64,000 nt of DNA from the NCBI RefSeq assembly GCF_029784155.1, contig NC_073691.1:64858839-64922838 (forward strand). Direction: 5' to 3'. The translations under genes were made by a program, and so were the position numbers. Numbering within the stretch: the stretch's first letter is position 1; the number at the start of each line of letters is the position of its first letter. Positions 33,253 through 46,305 of this stretch are shown here, piece after piece. Origin of the DNA: Uranotaenia lowii. Taxonomy: Eukaryota; Arthropoda; Insecta; Diptera; Culicidae. The notes under the pieces were generated by a model. That model had not been told where the DNA came from. It made no database searches and saw only the letters and a program-made list of their open reading frames with translations.

Positions 33253-34687
33253 TAGACTGTTCCAGAAATTATACAATAAAAAATATAGTTTTAATAAATT
33301 TTATTTATTTTATTTGGCACACTGTATCATTATTTGTGTCCTACCTAACACTGTACTCTTATTTCATGAAAATCTTTAATCATGAGTCAAACTTCGCACT
33401 TTTCCTCGCACAGGACTCATAAGCTTCTGTAAAGTGGCATTACCCACCATTTTCACCATTTTAGTAACACACTCGTGTGTCTTTGGCGTAATGACATGAT
33501 GCCAAATCGTGCCAAAATATGACGGGTCCATCATGCTGCTTAATAATCGGCAATAAACGCTTCAGAAGGCATTCCTTGATACAGTCCTGGGTGTGCATTG
33601 TTTCCGATGTGACATACGGGCTATTTTTTTTTCAGGGATTTTAACCCAAGTAGGTTTATTCATCCCGAAGGACATACGGGCTAAATGTTTTGCTGCACTC
33701 GCAAATTGCCAGCCACACCATCACCTTCTTGTCATTTTTTTCGGTGAAAATGGTGTTTGGGCAGACCATTTCGGGAGGGAATTAAAAAGAAAAAAAAACA
33801 ACTTGTTTTACGAATGGTGAAACCAAAAAGAGAGTTTTTATTTAATTTCTTTTTAACATTACAACTTTTCCCGCAAATTTTCCACAATACAGGAACACAA
33901 AATGTCTGGCATCATTATAGCAAAGATTGCAAGGTTCAAACTGCTTGTCTACTTTTAGGCGTTTACCTTATTCTCGGGGTGACCAATCCATTCGAGATTG
34001 AACAAATGGCCTTCTCCGTTTTGGGGATATTCTTGTTCTACCGTACAGTGAAGTATTGTAGCCCAGGAAAGGTTTTACAGTCCAATTTCTCATACGTTTC
34101 ATCGTCCATGATTATGCACCCAGAAATTTTGCAAAATATTGAATCATACAGTTTCCGGGCTCTTGGCTTGACAGAAGCGGCTTGATTTGGGTTCCTTTTT
34201 GGTTTTTTCTCTTTCCGGTACGTCTTACGCCCAAGTCGCTCTTTAGCACGCATCACGTCGAGGTCCCGACTTTTCTCGCCACATCCCGAACGGAAGCTGA
34301 TGGTTTTTCTTTGAAGGCATCCCTGACCTTTTTGTCGATAGCATTACTTACAGGACCAGATTTTATTATCGACCACACCTCGGTTCTTTAAATGTACAAT
34401 GTTCACCGTATTTTTTTATAGCTGGCCATACCGCTGCGACGCTCACATCCTCCAATTTTCCCAATGAGATTCCACTCACAGTACACCACTTTTGCATGAA
34501 ACTTTTTCTCTTCTCCAGAGTAATACCATGCATTTTTAAATGTAATCACAAACTAAACGTTTTTCTGATGCTATCACGTACAGAAATGTGTAAAAAAAAG
34601 GACGCAGCCAGTCGAATTCGAAAAAAGTATATTGGATTCAAAATTACCGTTAACATGAGGTTTACTTATAATTTCTGGAACAGTCTA
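33253..34687 (-). mobile_element. Tc1/mariner-type transposon, TIR-bounded, degenerate
   Basis: TIRs TAGACTGTTCCAGAAATTAT (33253-33272) and ATAATTTCTGGAACAGTCTA (34668-34687) are perfect inverse copies that include the TA target dinucleotide at each end. Inside, on the minus strand, lie broken pieces of a DD37-type transposase in the correct order. At 1.43 kb it matches the normal size of an autonomous IS630-Tc1-mariner element, but the coding sequence is shattered. Confidence 0.85.
33380..34256 (-). pseudogene. broken DD37-type IS630-Tc1-mariner transposase
   Basis: Minus-strand fragments in order. 34256-34038 encodes VKPRARKLYDSI then CIIMDDETY, the block with the first catalytic Asp. 33605-33470 encodes TSETMHTQDCIKECLLKRLL then FWHDLASCHYAKDT, the second Asp block. 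33480-33390 encodes KMVKMVGNATLQKLMSPVRG, the C-terminus, ending at a stop. The interval between the second block and the C-terminus is too short, so the segment with the third acidic residue is deleted. A duplicated GACATACGGGCTA (33611 and 33670) marks another rearrangement. It cannot encode active transposase. Confidence 0.8.
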
Positions 34688-34949
34688 TATTATCTCGTGT
34701 GCCCAAATATGACCCCTGAAGATCCATACTATAAACCGGACTTTCCATTCCTAAAAAATTAAAATAAAACATTCCGCAACCCCGACGAAGCGACTAAGGT
34801 GTTAGGTTATAAAACCGCATAAAATTTTACAACAGGAACATGAAAGTTAGAACCACAATTATCTTAATTGGAGCTAAACCCTTAGTCCTGATTATCTGAT
34901 GCCGTGAACCGCATCCAGCAAAGCTTCTTTAAAATTCTTACAGCACCCG
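34688..34949. other. intronic DNA, nothing recognised
   Basis: Short AT-rich stretch right of the transposon. Confidence 0.45.
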
Positions 34950-35560
34950 GAATTAAACACCTTGGAAACGCTAACGAGCCACCTGCGCGCTACCGGAACG
35001 CGCATGGCTTTTAATCGAATTACCTCTAATTGATCTTCGGCGGATCAATCGCTCTAGAGGTCACCTCCAAAGGATGTCCAGCAGACGGCCAAGTGGCTGC
35101 GCGCGCGATCAGATAGCGAAACAACTTCCACCCACTCAGAGTGACCTCCTCTTAGCGGGACCGGGGAAGGAAAAGGTATCTAAATACCATACCGGTTGAT
35201 TCTTGGTTATCATTCCGATTCGAGGGGGCAAGTCACACCGGCGTGGGGTGTGGCCTTCTCGAGGCTCTCGCGGCGGCAGCAGGTGGATTATTTTTTAAGC
35301 TTGCCTGCTCGCGGTTTTCGACTCGAATTTCCTTGCTCACATAGATCAGCGATTTCTCGGTCATTGTACGTAACGGAGCGTAACGATCAATCACGCGCCT
35401 ATTTGGGCAGAGCGCTTCGATACGGTGGCCACGCCAAATAAAGTCTTTCGGATCAGATGACGGACCGGCAAGTTAAGATATCGCTTCGATCGTTCTTTTG
35501 ACGGAGAGCCTAACTTAGGTTTACTACTTAGCTGCCGCTAAGTATGCTCGTTTTGATTGA
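34950..35560. other. GC-rich island within the intron, unclassified
   Basis: Composition rises well above the surroundings (CGCGCTACCGGAACGCGCAT near 34985, GTGGCTGCGCGCGCGATC near 35092). There is no protein motif, no terminal repeat and no second copy in the window. It may be retroelement regulatory sequence or a host regulatory island. Confidence 0.35.
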
Positions 35561-36441
35561 TCTAGATTTTTTCAAATGAAAAAGTTGTCCCATAGCGTAT
35601 AAAATAAGCGGTTCTTCTAACATCACGTGTGTGATGACATACAATTAGATCCATGAAAATTGAAAATTAGCTTACGAGATTGTTTGAAGAGTCATTGAAG
35701 AAAAGTTATTACAAACGGTACGATTGAAACAACTACCGTTGATTTCCCCAGAAAATGCGTAGCAACCGGCAGCTTTATTGTTCAACGAGATATCACTGTG
35801 TGTGAAATGTGAAGAAAAGCGTTAAAGGACATAAGTCACCGTCGCGTGAGATTCCACAACGCAAAGTCGGCGAGCCATATCTAGTGTTGCGAGAAGTTGC
35901 CAACTAATGGCTGAGCTGGTGGCAGTCAAGGAAACTTACAAACCATCGGATCATTAACTGGCATATGTTTGTGCACCAGGGTAGCAAAGGCAAAGGCTGT
36001 ACCACCAGACTGTACTGAATGATGTGAGATTTAACCATGTCATAATGATTTGTAGCTTGCACCAATCAAATCACTCTGCGCATAATTATCAAATCAAACT
36101 TCTGACATTCAAAAGTCCTGTTTGCCGTTTTACAAATGTCCAGTTGAATGCAAATGAAAATTTTTTGCTTCAACATTGTAATTACTGATATTACAGATTT
36201 TTCGGTATATGTCAAAGGATGACTTCAATAGTAGGAGTAAGTACCAGTCATTTGCTTACGACAAACTCTGCACATCATTAATCAAACTTGAACGAGTTAT
36301 TTGAAAATTATGTAAATACATGTTTTGTGTTCTGTGTCTGCCTGACTCAAAATGTATAGAGTCAAACCAAAATTTCAGGGTAGTTTATACATACATTCAC
36401 TTCAAAAATAAAAAGAAAAATTAGTCGATGGAGCCTTGAGT
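35561..36441. other. intronic DNA, nothing recognised
   Basis: Mixed-composition DNA without a supported feature. Confidence 0.45.
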
Positions 36442-37180
36442 TCAAAATTGAACGCATTTTCGCTTGATGTCCTCCATTAAAGTCTTTACAGTGTCATCCG
36501 GTACCAGTTTCTCAGTTTTTTTTTTCATTTTCTAAACATGTCCTTCTCGTCTTTGACTGTCTTCTTCCATTTCCGAAGTTGCCGCTTCATTATTGCCCAG
36601 TACTGCTTCACCGGGCGCAGCTCTGGACAGTTTGGTGGGTTCATTTCCTTTGGTACAAAATGGACAGAATACTTGCAAGATGCCAAATCTGGCCAAAATA
36701 GCGGAGCTTCGACGTGCTGCTGCAAGAACGGAAAAAGGCGTCCCCGAGGCACTCAGATTTGTAGATCTTGCCATTTATTGTTCCTTTTGTCACGAAAGGC
36801 CTACTTCTCAGCCCGAAAGCAGATTTGGAGGCAAACTTCAACATTTTCTTCTTCTTAAATTTGTCATCCACATCGAACTTGCTCTTGCCGGTGAAAAATT
36901 TCAACTTCGGAATTTGCTTAAAATCGGCTTTTATATACGTTTCGTCGTCCATCAACCAGCAACCATTTTTTGTCAGTATCTGCTCGTAGAGCTTCCGTGC
37001 CCGAGTTTAAGCCGTCGATTGTTGCCGCTCATCGCGATTTGGGAGGTCAGTTGTGCTAGCGATTGCTCACCATCGCTTACATACTTCTTGGTTCTCAGAT
37101 ACTCTCTTTTAGCGTGAGAGCAGAGGCATATTTTAGAATGCCACATTCTCCCCTTTTTTAATAATTGCTTCGTCATTATT
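36442..37180 (-). pseudogene. second DD37-type transposase fossil, catalytic Glu replaced
   Basis: Minus strand, in order: an NRDERQQ segment, a stop, then TRARKLYEQILTKNGCWLMD with DDETYIKADFKQIPKLKFFTG (first Asp), VTKGTINGKIYKSECL, FWPDLASCKYS (second Asp), VPKEMNPPNCPELRPVKQYW, and a C-terminus ending EDIKRKCVQF at a TGA (36442-36444). At least one frameshift separates the blocks (frames at 36955 and 36752). Family members read PIEKYW-like where this has PVKQYW, so the third catalytic acidic residue is Lys. It is more complete than the copy at 33253 but has no identified TIRs. Confidence 0.8.
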
Positions 37181-37208
37181 ATCTTTAATAACTTATATTA
37201 TTTATATA

Positions 37209-37380
37209 TTACCATGGACTGACCCCGACTCTTAATCTTTTACCGATGACTATGGGCTTAAACCCGGCTTACTATCGGTTGCCATGGGCTGAAACCCGGC
37301 TATTCATCTTTTACCGTTAGCCATGGGCTTAAACCCGGCTTTCTATCGGTTGCCATGGACTGAAGCCCTGTCATTGATAT
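37209..37380. repeat. tandem repeat, 70-71 bp period
   Basis: TT(A/G)CCATGG(A/G)CTGA starts units at 37209, 37279 and 37350. Inside each unit a GCCATGGGCTTAAACCCGGCT-like half-unit recurs, giving an approximate 35-bp sub-period. Confidence 0.8.
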
Positions 37381-38160
37381 GTTATTATTTTATTTTGTTT
37401 ATTTTTCTCTCGATTGCCATGGGATCGAAATCAGTTTTTGAAAAGTTTTTATTTTAATCTCAAATAACTACACTCACTTTGTTCTAAAGTTTAAAACACT
37501 CTCTAACCCATTCAGATATACAGGGTTTGCCCATTGAGGGCTGGAGATTGATTCTTAAATATAATACACATTTGCCTCACAGGGCCGTCGAATCCCTCTT
37601 TGCACTAATGGGCGATCGAAATACCTCTTACGTTCTGACGGGCCGTCGGATCCCTCGTTGCCTAAAGGCTTTGTATGATCAGTGCTGGGTTTCCCTCAAG
37701 TACTGGCCCATTCCTCCCTTCTTCCTGAGGAGATACGCAAATACAAAAATTTCATTTACATTGCGTGAGAACAAAATATTCAAGAAAAAAACAAAAAAAG
37801 TGTCATTCTCCGAACAAATTTTCACGTTTTCAATAGATTTTAAGATAATTTGGCGGTGACGCTATCAATAAAACTTTATATAATCCTATAGATCTAGTAT
37901 TTGGCCTGTTTTTCCTAGCACTACAATGGAAGGTATTGAAATGTGGAATAGTCTTGCAAGTCATCACCATATGCTAGTCGAAGAGAATCAAATTTAAATA
38001 ATAGAAAGCTAAACGCTCCCGATTGCAAAGAAACGAGGAGCTTAAAAAAAATAATATTCAAAAAATTAACAATTATCAACAAGAAACCGGACTTATTAAA
38101 AAATCACGGTTAAGAAGTGATAATCGGCTCAATCATAATTAATCTATTCAACAAAGGCTA
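37381..38160. other. intronic DNA, unclassified
   Basis: 37530-37740 repeats GGGCCGTCG(A/G)ATCCCTC twice (37581 and 37640), perhaps tied to the preceding tandem block. No protein domain is seen in the open frame across it. Confidence 0.4.
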
Positions 38161-39601
38161 TCAACAATAGTCAAACCAAAAAAACAGCCACATAACCTCA
38201 CATTGAGGGCGCCAAACTAGCAGCCGCGCTTTTGAACTTGACCACCACTATTCAGTCATTCAATCAGCCAGTCAAGAAAGCGTCATTTATTACCAACGCA
38301 TTGAGCATGGGCATGGCGAGCCTCCAAAAAACTGTTACCTACTTGTTTGTCGGTTGAAAGCAAAACCGACATGTGGTGTGGAGTCAACACAAAAAAGGGT
38401 TTTAGACGCATGTCAAATTGACGAAAACATCAGTCTTTAGATAGTTGGACAATCTTTGGAACCTGAACTTGAAAACTTTATCAATTGTTTCAATTTAGTT
38501 TCAACTATTGCGATGAAAAAAAATTATAAAAGGTAATTGATGTTAAAGCTTTCAACAACCTCCTATACCATGAAATGTGGTGCGCAGACTTAAAATGTTT
38601 CCATTAATAGGATGTGATTTATCTGGTGTACCCGATCAATTTAAATTATTCAAATCAGATATTAGATCGCGTGATATGTGGGCGAACTCCCTGAAAAGCC
38701 TAATGGAAATATTCCAGTTCTGTATGAATCAATCGGTAGTAATCCTTTTTTTAAATTGTTTTTAAATATATTAGAAAAGTATACATTCTAAGATTAAGCA
38801 TTGATTAGAATGCAATTGGAAGAAAATGTTAGACAAAATATTTGAAATTCTCGTAAAGTGTTACTAAACATCATCAACAAAAGGGTAACGTACCTTAGTG
38901 TACAACATACTGATGGAGATAACTTCTTGCGGGATAGCTGAAAGTTTTATTTTATTTCATTTTAATTCCCTTCCTCTGACTGTCTGCACTCTGTAGCAGA
39001 TCTCGGAGAGATGTTGTTGGGGTAGGCCCATGACTAAATGAGTGTTGTTACTGGTAAGTAAATATCGTGTTGTGCATGCTCAGCGGGTTGTCTGCAGGAG
39101 TGAATGGGTGTATTAATTTTTTTTTATTCTGCCGCTCGCTAGGCAGCCGGTAGCAAGGTATGCAGATCAGGTCGGCGATGGCGATTCATTGAGGTGTTTC
39201 GAGGCGCTTTAGTAGTCGCCTCGCCTGTATCAATGAAGTTGTTAGTATGACTGACGTCGTAGCACCAATTAGTGTGACAGTTGTAATTATTATCGAACGA
39301 CCGAGGGCTGATGTCGTATTACTAGAAAAATTATAATCGATTTCTTTCGAATCGTTCAATTGAGCCAGAATATTGGAAAATCGTTTTTTAAGTATAATTT
39401 CATCCTTTGAATGTTACATGGTTGCTTGTTCAGAGTAAAGTCACCAGGATGGTAAATTTTATTCGTTAGTTGAAAGTCGAGCTTCTCAGGTCAAAAAAAT
39501 TAACTTAAAAGTACTGCAAGAGTTTATTTACTATTTAGCGAAACTTACCCAGCAAACATTTTTGTAGTTATATTCTTCTTTTGTTTTGATATTATACATT
39601 A
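38161..39601. other. low-repeat intronic DNA, possible regulatory content
   Basis: 38180-38400 and 38960-39360 have balanced composition and no second copy in the window. No gene or motif can be claimed. Like 26.05-27.6 kb, it is a candidate location for enhancers by exclusion only. Confidence 0.3.
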
Positions 39602-39603
39602 TA

Positions 39604-40567
39604 GGGGGAAATCGTCTATGACCGGACATCGTCTATGGCCGGACAACATAGATTTTTCGAAAACACAATATCCTAATAATGTTTTAAAACCATGAAAATA
39701 AAGTAAATAGTAGCCTGATATGGTGTTAGGAATATGGTAATCCAATCTGAAAAGGTAAACCAATCATAGGCATCTAAAGCTTTTGCCTAGTAGTACGGAG
39801 AGGATCGCCTAAACTTTGCATTTGTATTGTGGTCAGTTTTTTCGGCTTGTAAAATTTGAACTGCACATGAACGACATCCTTGATTGGTTATCTTTCGACT
39901 ACAGTAGATATGAGATAACAAAACGGAAATTCAAACAAAATATTAGGGAAATTCAAAAAAATGCGATTTGTCTATGACCGGACACCAAGTTGTTGTCTAT
40001 GACCGGACAAGAAAATATTCAAAATTATAGATGATTTCAACTTGAAACTTTCATTTTTTCATCTCTATAAGCAACCTCAAATGGTTAACAGAAGATAAGG
40101 ATTCAATAACTAAACTATTTTGCTCCTCTGAGAAACTTTAGGTTTTGCTGTCCGGTCATAGAGAATTTCTCTGTAGTTTTTTCGAACCAAATGTTGCGTT
40201 CTGGTTTGTCAAAAAAAACGTTTATGACTGACTTTATTGAACGTTCAGTATTAAAAAACACATACTCACAAGACCTGCGCAAGTGATTTCAGTCATTTTG
40301 CTACGTTTTTGTGCCATTGGTGATAACTTTGGTGAAGTAATTCGTAGTGCCCGGCCATAGACAACACTTTTGGAAATGAACGAACACTAACATGAAATGA
40401 TTTCTCTTACCACATGAATATGTTGTAAATTAATATTTTTCTAATATAGTTAGGTGATCATAATATTGATACTCTTCAAATCAGTAGAGGAACCAATATT
40501 TACAAAAATCTATTTTTGAAGTTATTGCTTTAAAACCTTAAGTGTCCGGTAGTAGACAACTTCCCCC
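39604..40567. mobile_element. 964 bp MITE with GTCTATGACCGGACA ends
   Basis: Begins GGGGGAAATCGTCTATGACC and ends GTCCGGTAGTAGACAACTTCCCCC, imperfect inverted repeats, flanked by TA on both sides (39602-39603 and 40568-40569). The phrase (G)TCTATGACCGGACA recurs internally (about 39970, 39995 and inverse near 40150 and 40350). It is non-coding. The TA duplication suggests mobilisation by an IS630-Tc1-mariner-type transposase. Confidence 0.8.
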
Positions 40568-40569
40568 TA

Positions 40570-43500
40570 GAAAGATAGTATGAAAGTTGAAAAAACAGCA
40601 TTCAACTACCATAGTGGAGGCAATAAACAAACATAAATTATATTTCTTTCTTAAGCGACGAAAACTACACTAATTGGGCGTTATCCGACACCTTATTCGT
40701 ACCTATCGGAAGAATGCAAGAGAGCCTTAGATTTAGCTCTCATAGCCTGCAAATCGTTGCCAGCGACAATATATTCCGGTTTTCTCATTAGTAAATATTC
40801 CTCAATTTCCATCTGATTTTTAGCCATCTGGATGTGCTGCTGGTTGCAGAGAGAAAAAAACTGACTTCAAACAGCATTTTATACGACCTTTTCACTATGC
40901 AATTGGAATTGCGATTTGCAACACCATTGTAAACGACTCAAGTTATCATTTCTGGTACAATTCCAGGTTTGCTGGGAATCCACTAAGCTACTAAATAAAA
41001 AAAACCTTCGAATAAACGGCTGTCAATTTAACTGTTCAGATAGGGTAAAATTACAGTACTCAAAGAAAATGCATTGAAATATTTTTTGATCGTTAACACA
41101 GTCAAAATCTAATTTTCAATTTAAGAATCTACTAAACTATTACTTTTTCTAATCGATCCGAAAAATCATCTTGTTAATGTCTATCAAAACAATAATTTTC
41201 ATCAATTCGGAATTTTTGTTATAAAATTTTTATGAACAAGTTTCCATCGATTTTGAAATTGAAATTGCTTTCGATTTGCTTTGAACATACCTGTTCAACA
41301 TAGACGAGAAGATTTTTTTAAATATCGATGGATGTTTCAAAACTTTATTTTAATACTTATTTCAATAATTTTCGCACATTTTTCAACGATGATTCGGCTT
41401 TTTTGATAAAGTTTTACTCTGCGCTGCTTTTATTTCAAATACCGATAAAAATATTTGTCCTAAAACCGTTTAAAAATGCATAAATTAAAAAAAGATATTC
41501 TCGCTTGGCCACACAGGAAGAAAATTTCGTTTAATATTAGACCAAAAACGATACACGAAAACGGAAAGTCGATTTTGATGTAAAATTCTATCACGATGTA
41601 TTTTTTTCAACAATGTTTTTTTTAATGATTGTAAATTTGGATCGAAAACAACGCACGAAATCGAATAACGAAAGCCGTCATGTAAAAATACACAGACATA
41701 GATATTTTAAGATTTATTATCATAAATATTAGAAATCTTTGCTATATATATCCTGGTTTTTTCTGTGTTTATTAACGAATACGCCGCTTTTATAATTTAA
41801 ATTTCGCATATATTTCCAAAATAAACCTACAAAATATCCCGGACAGCGTAAACCTGGAGTTTTTATTTCATCCTATAATTCCCAGTACGGTGATATTGTA
41901 CAGATAAGCGTCACCAGGATCCTCGTTTAGTCCCAGAACATCCTTATTCAAGGAAAACCGATTAATTTCAACACCATTTTTCTTCAACATCACATTTTAT
42001 AAACCTACCAGCTTTTGAAAGATTCTGGAAGTGCTGGAGCTATGCTTACGACTTGTTTCCGAACAATTTTCTTACTTTTTAATTTGTTCCGCGCGCAACA
42101 GAAGTTAAACATTTCCCTTTAATTTTAAAATCAACAAAAATATAGTTAAACACTGTTTGTGATGTAAAACTCATTGACCGCTTAACCTTTACATCACGGA
42201 ACGTTAAATTTAAGCTAAACAATGTATTTTTATTCGCTTTTTGAAAAAAAGGCTAAAATCACATCAAAAGGAGTTGAAAATTACATCTTCCTCGAATTAC
42301 ACTTGTGAAAAACTACACAGTATTAAATATTTTCATGTTTTAACATGCAAATAATTGGAACAAGTTATTTCTACTAAATTTACATGACTTGTGACGTAAT
42401 GTAAATTTCCGAAATGAAAAAAATGCCATTGTGAATTTACATGACCATAACAATGAAACCGTTCTGACTCCTTATTCCTTTTAAGTTTTTGAATCATTAT
42501 TTCATCAAATTCTAGCCATCTATAAGGCTGATGGCTAGACAATGATTTAAAGTGTATTCATAATGATTTACCTACCCAAAATCTACGAGCTCCAGATTTG
42601 AAACAGCATTTTTATGGCGCATCAAATCGAACTTGCTGCTTACCGGTCGGTCGTTCGGCGTTTGTTTGTGGAACGATTCTGCTTAGGGTGTATCTGAATT
42701 TTCATTTAAGTTTTTAGTTTGGATGGATGATTTTGAAAATATTTTATCTTTTTTTTCAAAATAGTTAGAACAAAGTTTATCTAGAATGTTTTTTGAATAA
42801 TATTATTTGTTATTTGTTCGTTGTACATAAAAATGTCCTCTGCAAAATTATGGAATGTGTGGAATGGGTAATGGACCTTGTCATTCGTTTGTATGAATAT
42901 TGAACAATTCATAACGATTCACTTATATAAAAATGTATGATCCTGATTTTATTTGAACTAAAAAGTTTATACTCATAACCAAGTATAAAAAGAAAAAAGC
43001 TTTCTTGTACTGAAATTTTCGAAACAACAAATTGAGAATATTGTTGACCTTTTTCTGCAATATTATATGTAAACCCAAAGTTTGACTACTTTTTGTGGCA
43101 TTCATTTTCAATTGTAGGATTTCATATCATCCTTATTTCTTAGAGTTATTCTTATAGGTATTTAAAAAAAATTAGAACTAGGGACAATACTCGAGCTTAG
43201 AACAAAATATCACTTCTATCCAATAAGTCTATTAAACTTTATCGAGGAATATACTATTTTAAGGTTTTTTCATACAAAAAAGCAATAAAACATAATTTGT
43301 ATTTTTGATAAACAGTATGAAAAACATTTCACTTTTTTATATTTATAAAAATCAAAAAACAATTAGACACACCCTGTGTGAGACTGCAACGTTTTTTATT
43401 CCAAACATCGTTTCCTGCAAAAGTCATGTGAAATTACAACAAATTGACCCGAATGAGGAAACGCTTGTTTTTTTTCATTTTGTTCAAATGACGAATTGCA

Positions 43501-46303
43501 TTTGATTTTGAAATTGATTTAAGTACCCTTAATTTGTTCGAGCCTAAAAAGCTGCACGATTAGAAACGCTCAAACTTGATTCAAAATGTGATTTGGACAA
43601 GTAAAAAAGTACCTGATTCAAGTTTGAATTTTGTAATGTTTTATCATCTGATATCTATAAAATTCTGGTAACTCTTATTTATTATACAAATTATAGAGCA
43701 ATAAATGCAAACGATTTAAACAGAACATTCCAATTCTCTTGAATCAATAACTTTCTTTTTAAAATAATATTTCTGAAAATTAGAAGGAAAATCTGTCAGT
43801 GTCGCTAATTTCTTTTCATGAAAAAATGCTCTGTTTGGGGCGTTAAAGTTATTTTCTCGCTACTCCTACTGCTTTGCCGTCTTGGGAATGGGAGCCAGGA
43901 AATTTTCCAGTAAGTTCTATATATTTAAATTAAATCTGCATGGCGTGAGAACAAAATATCGCTTTTTATCAAATTTTCGCTTTTTCATACAAAATAAATC
44001 AAAACCAGGATATTAAAATCTTATGTGATCAAAGTGATGATTTAAAATCTGGAATCATTTTTTTCGAAAGTCAACAAGTAGTTTTGAACTTAGGGAAAAA
44101 TTATAGTTCTATTCGGTTTCACTTTTCCATACAATTTACTTAGGGATGTATACAATATAAAAACAAATCAACGAAAATATGTGCATCTTTTTTCGAGAAA
44201 AAAAAAACTCGTCTTTCAAACTCAATCAGCCGAAACCTTTTAATTTCTGGGCCAAATTTCACTAAACAATTTGTGTTGGGTAAAACTAAGTGTTAAAATT
44301 AAATTTTTTATTGAAAAATAATATATTTTTCATAATTTAGGGCAACGTTATGAAATACAAAGGCTTTAAAAAAAAATGTCAGAACTTTGCCCTCGTATGC
44401 CTTAATCCATCACATTCAAATAGTTAAGAGCTTTGTTTTGAGGCTTCTGAATTCTTCATCTTCTCAATTTTAATAACATGCCAAATTTAAACAAAAACTA
44501 ATAAAGGAATACGGTTATGAAACTGATATACTTGAATTTTTTTTTGCTGACGAGTGACGACACACAATGCATTGCGCATAACCTTCACTCTATGCAATAG
44601 GGAAAAATGAAAATACTTCATTCATTTTTCTTATTTTTATCATATCTTTTTGGGAAAAAACATTGCAGATGGCCATCTTTTGCAATTTCTGACAGCGTGT
44701 AATTTCAAATTCATATGCTGCAAAGGTTAGATCGATACATGAACCCGTAGATGATCTAGAAGAGCTTTCTTGGTACTAAAAAATTGGGATATTTTGAATG
44801 TTCAAGGAGAATCGATGCTTTAATCAGGGTGCCCTATGCGTTGGTAAAAGTTATGAGAAATGTAAAGGTAAAATTTCAATTGATTTTTTTTTGCCATTTC
44901 ACAGTTTATAAGTGTCAGAGGAAAATATCTCTGAAAGTTTGTCTACTACACTAAATTGATTGCATACTTGAAGGACCAATTTTATAAAATGTAGATGGAA
45001 ACATCAATCAATTATATTATTGGAAATCGGGAAGAATTAACCTACTTGGCTTAAAATCCCTGAGAAAACAGGAAAAAAATAAATTATTAGATAAATATTA
45101 GTCATTGGATAAACGTTAATAATGTCGTGCTTAGCAATGATCAACATCCATTCGGATGAAAATATATCTTCTTGGACTCGAGAGATCAAGTGAACCCATC
45201 ACATAAATCTTGGAAATCTTTTTCCCAAAAAAATGAGAGTTTACTATTGCCTTGAAAAAAAAATGGCATTAAGAAGTACATATTTTTTACTAGGGTTATT
45301 ATCAAGCTTTTTTAGAAAATGTCTTTTTTTAAAATGACCCGTTTTTTCTTAGAAATCTTTTCTGGTAGATTCAACGCTCTCCAATTCTGCCACTTCAAGA
45401 TAGTTGGTCCGTGCTTGATGAAAACGCTTCTTTCCTCGGTGATTTTCAACTCCTGTCATTTTTTTGAATCTTCTTCTATCCATCTATGATTTTCAAAACA
45501 AAAAATGTTCGTACTTTAAGAATATGACATTCACCGATAAGGCAGTAAAAATTAAGTAACACTTTTTTGAAGCTTCACTGATTAACACTGAAAAATCCTA
45601 GGGGAGGAAGACTGAAATTCGCTGTTTCGTTTTCTGTATCGTTTTTTTACTGTCCGGCAAAAAGCCAGCAATTTTCGAAAAGATTTATAATTGTTCAAAT
45701 TTTCACTTTAGATGTTTAGTTTCGTGTAGCGAGTCATGTAACTAAGTTGTTTAGGTGCTAAATTTAAGTCTTCTGAGTTAATTGCAGCAGATTCAAAAGT
45801 AAACATCGAAATCGAATACAACTCTGTTGCAAATATAAATTTTGAACTAATTAAAAATGTTATTCGGACCTTGAGAACAATCAAAAATCTAATTTTGTTA
45901 TTTAAGATATTTTTAGAACAACCATCAATTAAACAATTATTGTTTATCAGCTTCAAAAACTTCAACGAAATTTGAGCGAATAAATATGCCTGAACCTGCA
46001 AGAATTTCCCAGAACAAAACAAAATCTAATTAAATAACTGTTTAATGCAAAACAATTGCTTTTCATCATCAAAACAGTTTTATTGAAAATCTCTAATGAT
46101 AATGTAAATTTTGAACCTTGGCACTGGTCGTTAGATTGATGAGAGAAATTTGACATTAGAACGATTTTTTTTTGTTCAGTCTTCCTGCCCCAGTAAAAAT
46201 CTATTCGCCTCAATTGTTCAGCACAGAAAATCACTAAAATATGAGGGGTTTTTGTGTTTTTTTTTTCTCCAAACCACCAGCATTTTTTCAAGTTTTATAT
46301 AAG
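40570..46303. other. AT-rich intronic DNA, no gene recognised
   Basis: 5.7 kb of AT-rich sequence. Around 41990-42540 there are repeated TTTACATGA/TGTAAATT phrases that may mark an old small element. Open frames (e.g. 45708-46291 minus) are AT-driven and matchless. Nothing firm. Confidence 0.4.
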
Positions 46304-46305
46304 AC

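Noticed and set aside
33593..34185. Plus-strand open frames across the Tc1/mariner copy
   Set aside because: They are antisense to the minus-strand transposase remnants, whose motifs explain the sequence.
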